A DNA stretch of 64,000 bases from Opitutaceae bacterium (lineage in GTDB: Bacteria; Verrucomicrobiota; Verrucomicrobiia; Opitutales; Opitutaceae): assembly GCA_028280945.1 (NCBI GenBank), contig JANQKV010000029.1, positions 58,894 to 122,893 on the forward strand, read 5' to 3'. Shown here one piece after another: positions 42,149-51,166 of this stretch; position 1 is the first letter of the stretch, and the number at the start of each line of letters is the position of its first letter. The position numbers were made by a program, and so were the translations under genes. Under the pieces are notes generated by a model. It was not told the DNA's origin. It saw only the letters and a program-made list of their open reading frames with translations, and did not search any database.

Positions 42149-43222
42149 CTAGTGCTTTTTCAACAGGTAGTCGCCATCATGCCATTGGCCCAACAACGAA
42201 ATGAACTGGGGCGACCGGGGAATGCCGAATTCGTTGGCCTGAATCATGGCGATGACCTTCTCGATCGAGGTGGCGCCAATCTCATCGCTCCGCTGGTTCA
42301 GGCCCGATAACTCGGCGTGGAAGAACTCCTTCCAATCCAAGGTGACATAGGCGATCTCCTCCGGCATGCGCACCCCCAGACGTTGCATGGTGAGCCGCGG
42401 ACTGTGGGGCAGCCCGATGACCACCTCGGGCTGATGTTCCTTCAGCCAAGCCTTGAGCTCCTCCCGGTCCGGTTGCGAGTTTGTGTCCGGATCCCCGACG
42501 TCGAAGGTGTAGTGCGGCACCCGCAGCCGCGGTTCAATTTCATCCTGGTATTGCAGGAACGCCGATCGCCAGGCGTAGCGCAGGCGACGCTCGATCCGTT
42601 CATCGATCGCGTAACCAATCCGGGTATAGCCGCGATCGGCCAGCTCACGCAGGACCACCTGCATGCCGCCAAAATGGTCGCTCATCACCCGGTGCAAGTC
42701 GGGCTTCTCCAGATTAAATCCAATCAACACCGGGGAAAAGTGCTTCCACTGCAGATCGAGCAGGTCGCCACTCTTCACAAACGGGAACACGATGATGCCC
42801 TGAATGCCCCTCGAAATCAAAATCTGGTTGAGGCGTTTGTCGGTCAGACCCTTGTCGCGCACAAAAAAACGCTCGCATTTGAAGCCGAGCTCCTCCGCCC
42901 GTTTCTCGGCCGCCTCCAGGTAACCGTAGTGGGGCCACTCCTCCGTGCCCCACGTCTCCGGAAAACCCAACAGCAGCCCGATCGTGCCAAAATACTTCTG
43001 GTCCTCGTGCTTGCGCAGGTAGGACATCAATTCCTGGATTTTGGGATCGAGCCGATAGCCCAACTTCTGGGCAATTTTCTGAATGCGCTGCCGCGACGCC
43101 AGGGAGATGCGCGGGTGGTTGCGCAGGGCCTGTGACACCGTCGGCTGCGATACACCCGCCACTTTGGCGATCTCGCGCATCGTGACGCGTCCTGGTTTGC
43201 GACCTTCAGGGGTAGGAGGCAT
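42149..43222 (-). CDS. LacI-family transcriptional regulator
   Basis: The 357-residue protein has the LacI helix-turn-helix near residues 14-37 (TMREIAKVAGVSQPTVSQAL) and hinge region (ASRQRIQKIAQKLGYR). A periplasmic-binding-protein-like sensor domain follows. I start at the ATG at 43222; the frame extends to 43267 but adds residues before the DNA-binding domain. A perfect palindrome lies 69 bp upstream, so autoregulation and control of the divergent symporter are likely. It is the only LacI-type regulator in the window and the best candidate for the regulon described here. Confidence 0.93.
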   Translation of the reverse strand: MPPTPEGRKPGRVTMREIAKVAGVSQPTVSQALRNHPRISLASRQRIQKIAQKLGYRLDPKIQELMSYLRKHEDQKYFGTIGLLLGFPETWGTEEWPHYGYLEAAEKRAEELGFKCERFFVRDKGLTDKRLNQILISRGIQGIIVFPFVKSGDLLDLQWKHFSPVLIGFNLEKPDLHRVMSDHFGGMQVVLRELADRGYTRIGYAIDERIERRLRYAWRSAFLQYQDEIEPRLRVPHYTFDVGDPDTNSQPDREELKAWLKEHQPEVVIGLPHSPRLTMQRLGVRMPEEIAYVTLDWKEFFHAELSGLNQRSDEIGATSIEKVIAMIQANEFGIPRSPQFISLLGQWHDGDYLLKKH

Positions 43223-43291
43223 GACAGCTCCCGGGAGAATACGGAACCGCAACAATTGCCAACGCATTTTTCCTTATTCGCCGGAAAAATC

Positions 43292-43306
43292 GCCTATCTG
43301 ATAAGC
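43292..43306. promoter_or_regulatory. 15-bp palindromic operator (regulon site 10)
   Basis: GCCTATCTGATAAGC lies between the divergent LacI-family gene (69 bp) and symporter gene (131 bp). It is identical to sites 1 and 2. Confidence 0.82.
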
Positions 43307-43437
43307 AGTCCACCCCTTGCCCCACCCCGCGCTCCGCGAAACGGTTCCGACCCGGCTCGGCCGACCAAGAACACCGCCCGGTCCGGTCCCTTACTCACCC
43401 CGAGGCCAAGCACCTCGCAACCCTTCGCCCAGCATCC

Positions 43438-44838
43438 ATGAGCGAATCCGTGAATTCCCCCACCCTTCCCTCCCCATCGCCCCGCCTCGGCCTGGCTGAA
43501 AAAATCGGCTACGGCGCCGGGGACTTCGCCTCCTGCCTGTATTTTGGCATATTTATGAACTTCCTGGCGTTTTATTATACAGACGTATTTGGAATTTCAG
43601 CGGCGGCGGTTGGCACCATGATTTTTATAACCCGGACGTGGGATTGGATCAACGATCCCATCATGGGCGCCATATGCGATCGCACCAACACGCGCATGGG
43701 TAAATTCCGTCCCTGGATATTATGGATGATCCCACCCTATATGATTATAGGGATTCTCACCTTTACGTCTTTTGATTTATCGGAAAACGGAAAAATCATA
43801 TATGCGTTCGTGACCTACACGGCCCTCACCATGGTCTACACCGCCATCAACATCCCCTACGGGGCCCTGATGGGGGTGATGAGTCCGAAGTCCTCCGATC
43901 GCATAGAATTGGCATCGTTTCGATTCGTGGGAGCCTACGCCGGGACCAGCTTCGTGACGGGAACCCTCGTCTACTTGGTCAGCCTCTTCGGTGGAGGCGA
44001 CCAACAACTCGGTTACACCCTCACCGTCACGCTTTATGCCTTCCTTGCGGGGGCGATGTTCTACTTTACCTTCGCCGCCACCAAGGAGCGGGTGGCTCCG
44101 CCAGCGGCGCAAAAGAGCGACCTGAAAAAGGAGTTGAAGGCGCTGCTGCACAATGGGCCGTGGTGCCTGATGATCGTGCTCAGCATCGTCACCATCATCT
44201 CCACCGCCATTCGCATGGGCTCGACGATGCACTATTACAAATACGTCACTGGCAGTGAGACCTGGGGGGCCAACATGCTGTTTATCAACAGCATCGCCTC
44301 GATGTTGATTGTGATTTTCACCAAACACATCGCGAAGCTGTTCCGCGGGAAGAAACGGGCCTTCGTGATGATAAACTTCATCGGGGCCGGTTACCTCAGC
44401 CTGTTCTATCTGCTCCCGCAGGTGTTTTGGATCCATGCGATCTATTGGATCGTGCTCGCCATCCTGATGGCACCGTTGATGCCGCTGTTTTGGGCAATGA
44501 TCGCCGACACGGCGGACTACGGAGCGGTTAAACTGGGCCAGCGCTCCACCGGACTGTTGTTTTCCGCCGGTACCTTCTCCCAGAAAATCGGTTGGTCCAT
44601 CGGCCCCGCCATCGCCCTGTGGATTCTCGCGTTCTCCGGTTTCCAAGCCAATGAAACCCAGAGTCCCGGGACGGTGCACACGCTTCGCCTCATGGTGAGC
44701 TTCATCCCCGGAGCCGTCGCCGCCCTGGCCGGAGTGGTGGCACTTTTTTACAAGATCGACGGGGCGATGGAGCGGGAGCTCGAACAACAGATCAATGCCC
44801 AGTCGGCCGAAGCCTCCACATCCGCTGCCCAAACCTAA
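43438..44838 (+). CDS. GPH-family sugar:cation symporter (MelB-like)
   Basis: The 466-residue protein has about 12 membrane helices. GPH signatures include KIGYGAGDFASCLYFGIFMN, TRTWDWINDPIMGAICDRTN and SVAFGALMGVMSP-like (here YGALMGVMSPKSSDRIELAS). The family imports disaccharides or glycosides with H+ or Na+. The next gene, 36 bp downstream, is a cytosolic phosphorylase-like enzyme, so import followed by phosphorolysis is likely. Operator site 10 is upstream. Confidence 0.92.
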   Translation: MSESVNSPTLPSPSPRLGLAEKIGYGAGDFASCLYFGIFMNFLAFYYTDVFGISAAAVGTMIFITRTWDWINDPIMGAICDRTNTRMGKFRPWILWMIPPYMIIGILTFTSFDLSENGKIIYAFVTYTALTMVYTAINIPYGALMGVMSPKSSDRIELASFRFVGAYAGTSFVTGTLVYLVSLFGGGDQQLGYTLTVTLYAFLAGAMFYFTFAATKERVAPPAAQKSDLKKELKALLHNGPWCLMIVLSIVTIISTAIRMGSTMHYYKYVTGSETWGANMLFINSIASMLIVIFTKHIAKLFRGKKRAFVMINFIGAGYLSLFYLLPQVFWIHAIYWIVLAILMAPLMPLFWAMIADTADYGAVKLGQRSTGLLFSAGTFSQKIGWSIGPAIALWILAFSGFQANETQSPGTVHTLRLMVSFIPGAVAALAGVVALFYKIDGAMERELEQQINAQSAEASTSAAQT

Positions 44839-44874
44839 CCCGTTTCTCGCCGTCATTCCCAAACTTTTCCCGCC

Positions 44875-47514
44875 ATGGCCACCGCACTCTCTTCTTCACC
44901 TCTCCCTGCCAACCGTCGCACCGGCCCGCCCAAACCCGGGGACGGCAAAAACCCGGTCCCGACCGGCGACCTGACCGGCGTAACCACGTTGCCCTACGGA
45001 CGCTTTCTCCCGGAGCCCGCCAGCTACGAACTCCTGACGCCGAACCTGCCGTCCAACTGGAACTACATTTACCAGAATCGAAAGATGCTGCTGCGGGTGG
45101 ACCAGTTTGGTTTGGCCTACGCGCAGGCCTTTCCCCCGCACGACATAGTGATGCTCGCGCGGGACCGTTACCAACGCAGCTCACCATGGCTTTGCTGGAT
45201 CAATTCTACTGCCTTTGCCCGCGGAGCGTTTTCGAATTTCTTCCGTCCCAACCTTCGCGCGGACGATCCCTCCTATGTGCCGGCGGGATACTCGGTGAAA
45301 TTCACTCCCAGCCGGGCGATTTACCGTTTCATCGAGGAAGGAGTGGACTGCCAAACCGAGGTGTTTCTGCCGCCCGACCAACCCGCGCTCGCCGTGCGGA
45401 TGACCCTGCGCAACACCACCCCGGACCGACTGCCGCTGACCGTGCATTCCATCATGCATCACGCCTGCCGCTGGGGACGCATGGCCGCCTGGGACAAGCC
45501 GGAGTGGTATACCGAAACGGGATTTTTTCACGCGCCGCAGGAGGAGCTGGCGGGCTTTGGCATCCAGCTCCGCAGCCCCACCTGCGACCCGGCCAAACGG
45601 CGAGCTGCCCTTTTCGAGTCGAGTGCCGACGGCCTGCAATCCGCCGGGGTGAGCTACGAAAAATTCATCGGCTCCGGCACGTTCGAACGCCCCGACCTCA
45701 TTCACCGGGGCGCCCTCGAATTGTCCCTGGAAGATGATCATCCCTGGCTGGGCCAGCGGGAAGAGAGTCGACTTTTCGCCTATCCCCAGTCCGGCAACCT
45801 GCACTTCGAAAAAACCCTCGAACCCCGGGAGTCGTGGTCGATCAACCAGACCTACACCTGGCTGGACACGGCCGGCGCCTCCACGCTGCCTCCGCGCGAC
45901 CGGATCCGGCCACAACGCATCGCCCTGACCTCCGATGCCTTCGACGACTACCTCGCCGCAGTCGATGCGAGCCATCAACACTGGTTTGGACAACGTACCC
46001 TCACCAGTCCGGACCCGGCGCTGGACGCCTACGCCAACAGCTGGTTGCCGCTGCAGCTCAACTGGGCCTGCTCGCTTGACCGGGGCTGGCCCCACGGCAT
46101 GCGCGGCGGCCGTGATGCCGCCAACGACTTCACTGCGCTGGCGCCCATCGATCCGGACTACACCCGCCAACTGATCCTGACCGAATTGTCCTGCCAGGAG
46201 CCCGATGGCCGGATTCCGCGCAATTTCTCCGCCCGGGGCCATGCGGGCGCCGAACGGGACACCCGCCCGACCGTCGACGCCGGGGCTGTATTCTGTGAGT
46301 TGATACACGCTTACTTGGGCCACACCCATGACTACGACCTGATGAAGGAACGGGTGCCGTGGTTGAATCGCCCGGTGGATGAAACCAGCAGCGTGTTGGA
46401 TCATGTCATTCGCATAGCCGACTACTACCTTGCCGCCGAAAACATTGGCGAACACGGACTGGTCAAACTCCGCGAAGGCGGATGGATGGACGCGATCAAC
46501 CATGCCGGCCTCAAAGGCCGTGGTGAGTGCGTCACCACCACGTTCCAGGTCGCGCACGCCCTGCGCCTGCTGGAAGACATCCTCCGTGCCTTGAGTGAGC
46601 GCGGGCTCACCTACCAATCATTGGTGGAGATCAACCTCGCCCGGCTGCGGCGCGGGCAGGCGAATTTCATCCGACAGGGCCGGGAGCACGGCCTCAACCC
46701 CAGCGGTTACTTCAACGGCATTTTTAATGATGACGGAGTCTGGTTTTTCACGGACCAAGATCCCGATGGCCAGCGCCGCATCTTCGCCCCGGCTACCTAT
46801 TGGGCCATCATCGCCGGGGCATTGGACCCGGACGAAACCCGCCGGGCCCTCGGCATCCTCGAGGAACTGAAGTGTTCCGCCGGCTATCACTTGCAGTGGC
46901 CTGGCTTCGAACAACAGACGTTTCCCCACATCGGGCGCATGGCCTCCGGAGATTCGCCCTCGGGGCGGTCGGAACACGCCAATCCCTACAACCACGGCTC
47001 CCACGGGTTCCTGGGGCGGGCCCTGGCGGTGGCAGGCGAAGGCGACCTCCTGTTGGACGCCCTGCACAGCCTTCTGCCCTACGACCAGGAGAAGCACCCC
47101 ACCGCCCGCACCATGACCCCGCCTTATGCGGTCGTGAACGTCTGGGAGCGGATTCCCGGGTTCCCATTCCGCGGTAAGGATTCGTTCCTCACCGGCTCCA
47201 CCGCCTACGGCATGCGCCTGGTCTACGATTGGATGGTCGGCCTCAAACCCACGTTTGCAGGCATCAAAATCGACCCCTGCCTGCCACGCCACTTTGATCA
47301 GCTCACCGTGCGTTTCCATTGGTTGCAGCGGGAGATCGAGCTGCACCTCGAAAACCCCGATGCCGTCGCCACCGGTATTCGGCGTGTCACCGTCGACGGA
47401 CGAGCGCTGCGAAATCGATCCACCGACATCGAAAGCGGTCGAGAGTGTGCGATCGTCGCCCCCAACGATCTGAAGAAAAAATCAGTTAATCGGATTTCCG
47501 TTGTGCTCGGATAA
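44875..47514 (+). CDS. GH94-like glycoside phosphorylase
   Basis: The 879-residue protein has no signal peptide. It has an N-terminal beta-sandwich, then an (alpha/alpha)6 domain with MRGGRDAANDF and REGGWMDAINHAG. The latter aligns with the GDWND region that supplies the catalytic Asp in GH94 enzymes. The late NPYNHGSHGFLGRAL and GYHLQWPGF segments fit the phosphate- and sugar-binding part of the family. Such enzymes split disaccharides with phosphate, saving ATP. The specific disaccharide is unknown; related families (GH149, GH161) share the fold. Probably co-transcribed with the symporter. Confidence 0.8.
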   Translation: MATALSSSPLPANRRTGPPKPGDGKNPVPTGDLTGVTTLPYGRFLPEPASYELLTPNLPSNWNYIYQNRKMLLRVDQFGLAYAQAFPPHDIVMLARDRYQRSSPWLCWINSTAFARGAFSNFFRPNLRADDPSYVPAGYSVKFTPSRAIYRFIEEGVDCQTEVFLPPDQPALAVRMTLRNTTPDRLPLTVHSIMHHACRWGRMAAWDKPEWYTETGFFHAPQEELAGFGIQLRSPTCDPAKRRAALFESSADGLQSAGVSYEKFIGSGTFERPDLIHRGALELSLEDDHPWLGQREESRLFAYPQSGNLHFEKTLEPRESWSINQTYTWLDTAGASTLPPRDRIRPQRIALTSDAFDDYLAAVDASHQHWFGQRTLTSPDPALDAYANSWLPLQLNWACSLDRGWPHGMRGGRDAANDFTALAPIDPDYTRQLILTELSCQEPDGRIPRNFSARGHAGAERDTRPTVDAGAVFCELIHAYLGHTHDYDLMKERVPWLNRPVDETSSVLDHVIRIADYYLAAENIGEHGLVKLREGGWMDAINHAGLKGRGECVTTTFQVAHALRLLEDILRALSERGLTYQSLVEINLARLRRGQANFIRQGREHGLNPSGYFNGIFNDDGVWFFTDQDPDGQRRIFAPATYWAIIAGALDPDETRRALGILEELKCSAGYHLQWPGFEQQTFPHIGRMASGDSPSGRSEHANPYNHGSHGFLGRALAVAGEGDLLLDALHSLLPYDQEKHPTARTMTPPYAVVNVWERIPGFPFRGKDSFLTGSTAYGMRLVYDWMVGLKPTFAGIKIDPCLPRHFDQLTVRFHWLQREIELHLENPDAVATGIRRVTVDGRALRNRSTDIESGRECAIVAPNDLKKKSVNRISVVLG

Positions 47515-47538
47515 CCCGGACGGTTCCTCTCCCGCATT

Positions 47539-49155
47539 ATGAATCGACTGCTACGTTCGCTGGCGTTCTTGTTCATGGCAGGGACCGTGGCTGGGCTGTC
47601 GATCGCCGATGAGCGCAAAAGTCCCACGCTCAGCCCAAAGAACTTCCTGTTCATCGTCGTGGATGACCTTCGCCCCGAGCTGGGTTGTTACGGTCGTTCG
47701 CACATGGTGACACCAAACATCGACCGCCTCGCGGCCAAGGGCATCCAGTTCAACCGGGCGTATGTGCAACAGGCGAGCTGCGCCCCCTCGCGCGCCAGCT
47801 TCTTGTCCGGGGTCAACCTTGAATCCATCGGGGTGGACTACCCCTATTCCCGATACTTCGTCGATGAATGGCTCCCGATCCACGACAGTCTGCTGACGCG
47901 TTTCTTTAAATCCGGCTACACCACGCTGAGCATCGGGAAGATCCATCATACCTACCCGGGATTCCAGCTCGACCAGTTGAGTGAACCCGCCTTTCTGCCG
48001 GAAGGCATGTGGCGATACGCGGCCGAGGAAAATCGTGTGCCCCGATCGCCTGATGCCATCATCGACAAAATCGGGGAAAACACCGTCGCCTATGAATTTG
48101 TGGATGCGTCGGACTCGGCTTACAAGGACGGCGCGGTGACGGCTCAAGCCATCCGAAGCCTGCGGAAACTCGCCCCCGGAGAAGCTCCTTTTTTTGTGGC
48201 CGTGGGTTATTACAAACCCCACCTGCCGCTGGTGGCTCCCCGGCGCTTTTGGGACCGGTATGCCGATACGCCGGAAACAGCCGCTTTGACCGCCGGATCG
48301 CCTCCCCTAGGTGCTCCCGCCTATGCCCGCAAACGCCTGCTCGGCGAGCTGACGTCCCACGAGCATTTCAATACCGGGGCTGATGAGTTCGCCACGGGGC
48401 GCTACACGGTCAACGAGACCTTCGCGTCCAATCTTCGGCGGGCCTACTTCGCCTGTGTGAGTTTCATCGACGAGCAGGTTGGCATCCTCCTGGCCGAACT
48501 GGAGGAGCTTCGCCTGACCCAAAACACCGTCGTGGTGCTGATCGGAGACCATGGCTGGCATCTTGGCGAGAACGCCACCTGGGCGAAGTTCACCAACTGG
48601 GAATATTCCACCCGCGCACCGCTGATCATTTACGACCCCACCAATCCCACCTCCGGCCCGACCGAAGCCCTCGTCGAATTCACTGACATTTATCCCACTT
48701 TGCTGGACATCGCCGGACTGCCGATTCCCGACCACGTGGAGGGCACCAGCCTCGTTCCCGTTTTGCGGCAACCCGACCGGGGTTGGAAGCAAGCGGTGTT
48801 CAGCCGATTCTCCCGGGGACCGCGGGACTTCACGGAGGGAGCCAACCTGATGGGCCATGCCATCCGCACGAACGACTTTCGCTACATCGAATGGCGCGAC
48901 ACAAATAGCCACGAGGTCGACGCCGTGGAGCTGTATCACTACGAAGCACACGAAACCGAAACCACCAACCTGGCGGGTCGGCCGGAATGGGCGGAGGTCG
49001 AAAATGACCTGGCGAAACGGCTGGCCCAGGGATGGCGGGGAGCTCTGCCCAAAGGCATCAAACCTCGATCCAAAAATCCCCCGGCTCCACCCCCCGTGGC
49101 CTGGGGGCCGGAATCTGCCGCCTGGCGCCGCGAGCAAGCCCCCCCAACCCCCTGA
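47539..49155 (+). CDS. Secreted iduronate-2-sulfatase-like S1 sulfatase
   Basis: The 538-residue product has a signal peptide and motifs VVDDLRPELGCYG, C81-A-P-S-R85 with ASFLSG, SIGKIHHTYPG and LIGDHGWHLGENATWAKFTN. It is similar to the 34606 protein over its length (CYG, HIDRLA/DDLA, DLYPTL-type segments). A Pro/Arg-rich C-terminal tail of about 30 residues is extra. It lies 24 bp after the GH94-like gene and is likely in the same operon, although this enzyme is exported and the phosphorylase is cytosolic. Confidence 0.92.
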   Translation: MNRLLRSLAFLFMAGTVAGLSIADERKSPTLSPKNFLFIVVDDLRPELGCYGRSHMVTPNIDRLAAKGIQFNRAYVQQASCAPSRASFLSGVNLESIGVDYPYSRYFVDEWLPIHDSLLTRFFKSGYTTLSIGKIHHTYPGFQLDQLSEPAFLPEGMWRYAAEENRVPRSPDAIIDKIGENTVAYEFVDASDSAYKDGAVTAQAIRSLRKLAPGEAPFFVAVGYYKPHLPLVAPRRFWDRYADTPETAALTAGSPPLGAPAYARKRLLGELTSHEHFNTGADEFATGRYTVNETFASNLRRAYFACVSFIDEQVGILLAELEELRLTQNTVVVLIGDHGWHLGENATWAKFTNWEYSTRAPLIIYDPTNPTSGPTEALVEFTDIYPTLLDIAGLPIPDHVEGTSLVPVLRQPDRGWKQAVFSRFSRGPRDFTEGANLMGHAIRTNDFRYIEWRDTNSHEVDAVELYHYEAHETETTNLAGRPEWAEVENDLAKRLAQGWRGALPKGIKPRSKNPPAPPPVAWGPESAAWRREQAPPTP

Positions 49156-49201
49156 TGGCCGGCCGGCCCCGGCGAGATCACTCACCCAATTCCTTACTGC
49201 C

Positions 49202-50752
49202 ATGAATAAATCCACCCTGTTCCTTTCGCTCCCCCTGTTGCTCGCCGCAGCGCGTCTGGGGGCCGATAATCCGCACTTTCCCTCCACGATCGAAGTCGAA
49301 CGCACGGACCGCGCGCCCAAACACGTCGTCTTCATCCTGACCGACGACCACCGTTACGATGCGATGGGATTCATGGGGCATCCCTTTTTGGAAACCCCTC
49401 ACCTCGATTCGCTCGCCCACCAGGGGGTGCATCTCAAAAACGCCTTTGTCACCACGTCGCTCTGTTCTCCCAGCCGCGCGTCGATCCTGACCGGGCTCTA
49501 CACCCACAAGCATACCGTCATCGACAATCAGCGCCAGGAACCGGCCAACATCATCTACTTTCCCCAATACCTGCAGAAGGCCGGCTACCGCACGGCCTAC
49601 ATCGGCAAGTGGCACATGGGCGATGAAGCGGACCACCCCCGCCCCGGTTTCGATCGATGGGTGAGTTTTAAAGGCCAGGGCACTTACCTGCCGCCCAATA
49701 CCCTCAACGTGGACGGGAAGCGGGTTCCCCAAAAGGGCTACATCACCGACGAGCTCACCGACTACGCCATCGATTGGCTGGAACAACAGAATCCGGCGGA
49801 AGCCCCCCTCTTTCTCTACCTCTCCCATAAGGCCGTTCACGCCAACTTCACCCCGGCCGATCGTCACGACGGGGACTACTCCGATGCCCCCTGGCGCGAC
49901 CCTTCCGCAACCGAGCTTTCGCCCGAACAAGCCGCCACCCTGCCTCGTTGGCTGCGCGACCAGCGCAACAGCTGGCATGGCGTCGATTTCCCCTATCACA
50001 GCGATCTCGACATTGAGCTCTACTACAAACGCTACTGCGAGGCCTTCAAGGCGGTCGACGACAGCATCGGTCGGGTGATCGCCCAGTTGAAGAAAATGGG
50101 AATCTACGAAGACACCCTCATCATCTACATGGGCGACAACGGCTTCATGTTCGGTGAACACGGCCTCATCGACAAACGCGTTGCCTATGAAACCTCCATT
50201 CGCGTGCCGATGGTCATGTCGTGTCCGAGTCTCTTCGAAGGCAAGACTGTCGTTGAACAGGTCGTCGCCAACATCGACATTGGCCCCACCATCCTGGACG
50301 CCGCCGGAGTCACCACTCCGGCCCACATGGACGGGGTGAGTTTTATTCCGCTCGGCCAAGGTCGCGAGGTGCCCTGGCGCGAGCATTTCCTCTATGTCTA
50401 TTATTGGGAGAAGAATTTCCCGCAGTCACCGACGGTGTTTTGCCTCCGCGGCGATCGCTTCAAATACATGACCTACTACGGCCTCTGGGACACCGATGAG
50501 CTCTATGACCTCGCCACCGATCCCGGAGAGACGACCAACCTGATTGCCGATCCGGCCCATGCGGAGATCGCGGCCGAGATGGAGGCTGAACTCTATGCGA
50601 TTCTGAACGACGCCGGGGGCCTGGAAATTCCGGTCAAACAACCGCGAGGCAGGGCACAAAACAAACGTCTCGAAACGCGCGGTGGTTTCAATGCAGCGAC
50701 ATTCCCGGCAACACTCGTGGTCGACGAACCAGTCAACACCAACGCGAAGTAG
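49202..50752 (+). CDS. Secreted S1 sulfatase, N-acetylglucosamine-6-sulfatase-like
   Basis: The 516-residue product has a signal peptide and motifs FILTDDHRYDAMGFMGHP, C88-S-P-S-R92 with ASILTGLYTHKH, IGKWHMGDEA and YMGDNGFMFGEHGLIDKR. The THKH after the active site is typical of the glucosamine-6-sulfatase-like branch. The ATG at 49202 gives a proper signal peptide; a longer upstream frame overlaps the previous sulfatase and is rejected. Forms an operon with the preceding sulfatase (46-bp gap). Confidence 0.92.
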   Translation: MNKSTLFLSLPLLLAAARLGADNPHFPSTIEVERTDRAPKHVVFILTDDHRYDAMGFMGHPFLETPHLDSLAHQGVHLKNAFVTTSLCSPSRASILTGLYTHKHTVIDNQRQEPANIIYFPQYLQKAGYRTAYIGKWHMGDEADHPRPGFDRWVSFKGQGTYLPPNTLNVDGKRVPQKGYITDELTDYAIDWLEQQNPAEAPLFLYLSHKAVHANFTPADRHDGDYSDAPWRDPSATELSPEQAATLPRWLRDQRNSWHGVDFPYHSDLDIELYYKRYCEAFKAVDDSIGRVIAQLKKMGIYEDTLIIYMGDNGFMFGEHGLIDKRVAYETSIRVPMVMSCPSLFEGKTVVEQVVANIDIGPTILDAAGVTTPAHMDGVSFIPLGQGREVPWREHFLYVYYWEKNFPQSPTVFCLRGDRFKYMTYYGLWDTDELYDLATDPGETTNLIADPAHAEIAAEMEAELYAILNDAGGLEIPVKQPRGRAQNKRLETRGGFNAATFPATLVVDEPVNTNAK

Positions 50753-50839
50753 TCGCTTTCCTGCCGATCCTCAACCGATCACCCACCCGCAAGCTCCCCC
50801 GGAAAAACCGACACTATCCACTTTGTTCGACCTCCCCCA

Positions 50840-50860
50840 AATGTTCGTAATACGAACATT
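50840..50860. repeat. 21-bp perfect palindrome (TTCGTA type), copy 2
   Basis: AATGTTCGTA and TACGAACATT flank one central A. It is identical to the inner 21 bp of the copy at 3514-3542. It lies between the 3' ends of two convergent genes. Confidence 0.7.
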
Positions 50861-50892
50861 ATCAGAAATGACACCCATGTTAGGAGATCTTT

Positions 50893-50913
50893 ATTGTTCG
50901 TATTACGAACATT
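50893..50913. repeat. 21-bp palindrome (TTCGTA type), copy 3
   Basis: ATTGTTCGTA and TACGAACATT flank a central T, with one mismatch between the arms. The centre is 53 bp from that of copy 2, close to five helical turns. Confidence 0.65.
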
Positions 50914-51166
50914 AAGACTGAGCGGATGGCTGAGGTCGGAGGGGTTTGAAGACGAAGACCGAGGGGGTGGGTTTTCACATCTCCGGCTCTCAGGTGGTCG
51001 CGAAGGCAACGCCGCTTGGCCGGTCGTTCCGCCCCGACCATACCTTGTCGCGGGCTTCGGCAAAGACATTGCCAGGCGGCAAACCTCGGTCATGCGAGTG
51101 CCACCGTGACTGTGGAATATCCCCTCATCGGGCCCGGCCCACCAGCAGCCGATGACCTGATCGTGG

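Larger units (their letters stand above)
50753..51166. other. Intergenic region between convergent genes with two palindromes
   Basis: No gene is recognisable in these 414 bases. They hold the two TTCGTA-type palindromes at 50840 and 50893 listed separately. Confidence 0.55.
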
